A model generated the notes under the pieces. It worked only from the letters and a program-made list of their open reading frames with translations, was not told the DNA's origin and searched no databases. From Tannerella sp. (lineage in GTDB: Bacteria; Bacteroidota; Bacteroidia; Bacteroidales; Tannerellaceae), in contig JAIROL010000131.1 of NCBI GenBank assembly GCA_031257565.1, forward strand, positions 1-46,176: a stretch of 46,176 nucleotides of DNA, given 5' to 3'. Position 1 is the stretch's first letter, and every line of letters begins with the position of its first letter. Shown here one piece after another: positions 44,771 through 46,176 of the stretch. The position numbers and the translations under genes are program-made.

Positions 44771-44914
44771 TTTGTAATCGACGCCGCTTCCGATAGCAAA
44801 GGCGATAATCGTGGCGCCGGGCTGTTTATCCCGGATGATTTCAGCGGTTGCGATGAACAGGTTGGCGTAGTTTCCGGCTGCAACCGTATAATTCGGTTCA
44901 TTCCATACTTCCCA
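44771..44914 (-). pseudogene. Out-of-frame continuation of the GH39-like gene
   Basis: After one extra A in a short A-run (plus-strand T-run 44915-44917), the minus strand encodes 48 residues that continue the glycosidase naturally: WEVWNEPNYTVAAGNYANLF, then 'IATAEIIRDKQPGATIIAFA' and 'IGSGVDYK'. The WNEP segment is the acid/base motif of clan GH-A enzymes. The frame then runs directly into MNCNMKK of the hydrolase, with no stop codon, and the rest of the barrel is missing. Either the gene is decayed by frameshift and deletion, or the assembly is wrong here. Confidence 0.75.
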
Positions 44915-46176
44915 TTTCTTCCACGTAATCGCGATACCTGGTAACGCACGCCGTCACATAACGTTTCCACGCTTCTATCGCCTCCGGCGATTCGGGAACG
45001 GCGGCATTCAACGACGTCCCGCCTCCTCCGGTATAAAGCGGATTGCCATACGACAGACTGACCCAGGGCGTGACGCCCTGGTCGGTCATGTCGTGAATGA
45101 TTTTGTCTAACCAGAGCCAATCGTATACGCCTTTGTTTTTTTCGGTTTTAGCCCATCCGGACTGTATTCTTGCCTTTTTTGCGCCAAGAGGCCCCAAATA
45201 TTCCTTCCAATTGGAATAGACTGTCCAGTCCCGGTCCAGCATTTCCGCGCCAACCGACCAGTTGGACGATTGAATCTCACGGGCATGACGGGGCGCTATC
45301 TTGCCTGCCTCCTGCCATGACGGGTCGTTTAATTCGATTTCAAGTAAGGAAACGGCATTACATGGCAAAAAGAATTGCAAACTCACGTGGTCTTTTCCTT
45401 TCATTTGTAAAGGTTTTTCGAGCAATTCCAAATCCATGCGTTTTTTGATGGAATCAATCGTTATCGGGTCTATGAGTTCGGGCGAACCGGATCTTTTAAA
45501 TGCGGAATAGGCATTGCTGTGATGTTCGTCAATCCGGTAATGTCGTACCGTCATGGTTGCGGTTTCGCCCCATTGCGGCTTTATCCGGAGGGATACTTTT
45601 TCGGCAATGCCGTCATTAAACGGGTGTTCGTGTTGATAGTTTGTTATCAGGATACAGATTCTGTTTTCCGAACGCGTCGCATAAGAAAGGATATTTTTGT
45701 TTGATGTCACTGTCGTTTGTATCAACACCTTATCTAATTTCTTAAACATCTGGTAGCCGTTTAATACCGGTTTGTAAAAGCCATTCTTCGTATGTAACGT
45801 CCGGTATCCCATGAAATCCGCTTCGGCGAGGCGTTCATAGCCGGACGAACAAAAGGTAAAACTTTCTATCTTCCGGTCGTTTTCCTGTTGCATCCGGATA
45901 TGCCGTCCAACCCAGTTGGTAAGGAATGCGGCTCCATATTGAGAATTACGTATATCGGCCGTGGGTTTGGTACGGACGCCGGTCGCTCCCCCCGAAGCTT
46001 CCCCCCATTCTTCCACGTGAATCGGCAAGTTCTTTAACGGTTCGTATTCATCCCGCATATCAGCGTACATCAGTTGCTGTTCCATCATATAATCTACTTC
46101 AGGATACGCCCTGCCGGGAGCCGCGCCGGCGCCGGCGCCTCCATACGTATGAATTGCAATAAAATCAATCGGGGCG
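44898..46176 (-). CDS. GH39-like glycoside hydrolase with tandem barrel segments, frameshifted (partial, runs off window)
   Basis: The minus-strand frame is open from the window edge (46176) to a stop at 44898. The part before the ATG at 46088 is also coding ('APIDFIAIHTYGGAGAG'), so the true start lies outside. Order: late strands of a GH39-like barrel, with 'IDFIAIHTYGG' and the probable nucleophile segment 'PIHVEEWGEASGG', then 'DFMGYRTLHTKNGFYKPVLNGYQMF'; a beta-sandwich domain ('NRICILITNYQ', 'TATMTVRHYRID', 'VSLLEIELND'); then the beginning of a second barrel ('SVGAEMLDRDWTVYSNW', 'GVYDWLWLDKIIHDMTDQGVTPWVSLSYGNP'). It breaks at 'RYRDYVEE', where one extra base changes the frame; the expected WEVWNEP follows in the next frame. 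GH39 enzymes include beta-xylosidases and alpha-L-iduronidases; the substrate is unknown. Confidence 0.8.
   Translation of the reverse strand, partial: APIDFIAIHTYGGAGAGAAPGRAYPEVDYMMEQQLMYADMRDEYEPLKNLPIHVEEWGEASGGATGVRTKPTADIRNSQYGAAFLTNWVGRHIRMQQENDRKIESFTFCSSGYERLAEADFMGYRTLHTKNGFYKPVLNGYQMFKKLDKVLIQTTVTSNKNILSYATRSENRICILITNYQHEHPFNDGIAEKVSLRIKPQWGETATMTVRHYRIDEHHSNAYSAFKRSGSPELIDPITIDSIKKRMDLELLEKPLQMKGKDHVSLQFFLPCNAVSLLEIELNDPSWQEAGKIAPRHAREIQSSNWSVGAEMLDRDWTVYSNWKEYLGPLGAKKARIQSGWAKTEKNKGVYDWLWLDKIIHDMTDQGVTPWVSLSYGNPLYTGGGGTSLNAAVPESPEAIEAWKRYVTACVTRYRDYVEEMGSME

Noticed and set aside
44767..45120. 117-codon minus-strand frame at the broken glycosidase
   Set aside because: It is the third frame. 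The natural continuation with WNEP lies in a different frame, so this one is not the product.
1..46176. tRNA, rRNA and CRISPR content
   Set aside because: No cloverleaf-like or rRNA-like segment and no spaced repeat array was recognised in any intergenic region; the two tandem arrays present have no spacers.

Overview
The window looks like a chromosomal segment of a Bacteroidales bacterium (phylum Bacteroidota). The signs are a SusC/SusD pair with an ECF sigma factor and FecR anti-sigma factor, many Cys-anchored lipoproteins, DUF4838, BACON and F5/8C glycan proteins, A-rich start regions mostly lacking Shine-Dalgarno sequences, and several Bacteroidota-type promoters (TTTG, 17-23 nt, TAnnTTTG). 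I cannot place it at genus level. I found no rRNA, tRNA, CRISPR array or complete insertion sequence.

Layout. (1) 146-7904: a four-gene plus-strand set of secreted or lipid-anchored proteins with carbohydrate-active character (DUF4838/alpha-glucuronidase-like, two large unrecognised exported proteins, one TIM-barrel lipoprotein). (2) 8056-12047: a minus-strand von Willebrand A protein divergent from a TPR/LytS-type histidine kinase and its LytTR response regulator. (3) 12105-19166: housekeeping topA divergent from valS, then a Tat-exported sugar isomerase-like protein and a DUF6340-like lipoprotein. (4) 19282-22888: a large TPR protein and a DUF4143-type AAA ATPase, both minus strand. (5) 22889-23381: a busy intergenic region with an operator-like palindrome pair, a relic of an IS110-family transposase and a three-fold tandem repeat whose last copy forms the lepA promoter. 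(6) 23382-33377: lepA, then an ECF sigma / FecR / SusC / SusD / BACON-F5/8C glycan-uptake locus without linked CAZymes. (7) 33847-37757: DUF2141 protein, TonB-type outer-membrane receptor, six-helix membrane protein and overlapping winged-helix regulator. (8) 37865-43695: dinB (minus), clpB, small hypotheticals and a DusB-type dihydrouridine synthase. (9) 43706-46176 (minus): an alpha/beta hydrolase and the broken end of a GH39-like glycosidase gene running off the window.

The most unusual signal is in the leaders. Upstream of dusB, and upstream of the TPR gene at 21468, the DNA holds chains of tiny ORFs joined by ATGA stop-start overlaps. Both chains contain the same exact 19-bp element, which encodes an MKRT-stop mini-ORF. 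In the TPR leader the last mini-ORF (33 codons) lies in frame with the gene and is separated from it by one stop and one codon. Other second-look items are the tandemly repeated lepA promoter, and a frameshifted GH39-like gene that, once corrected, reads without a stop straight into the neighbouring hydrolase.
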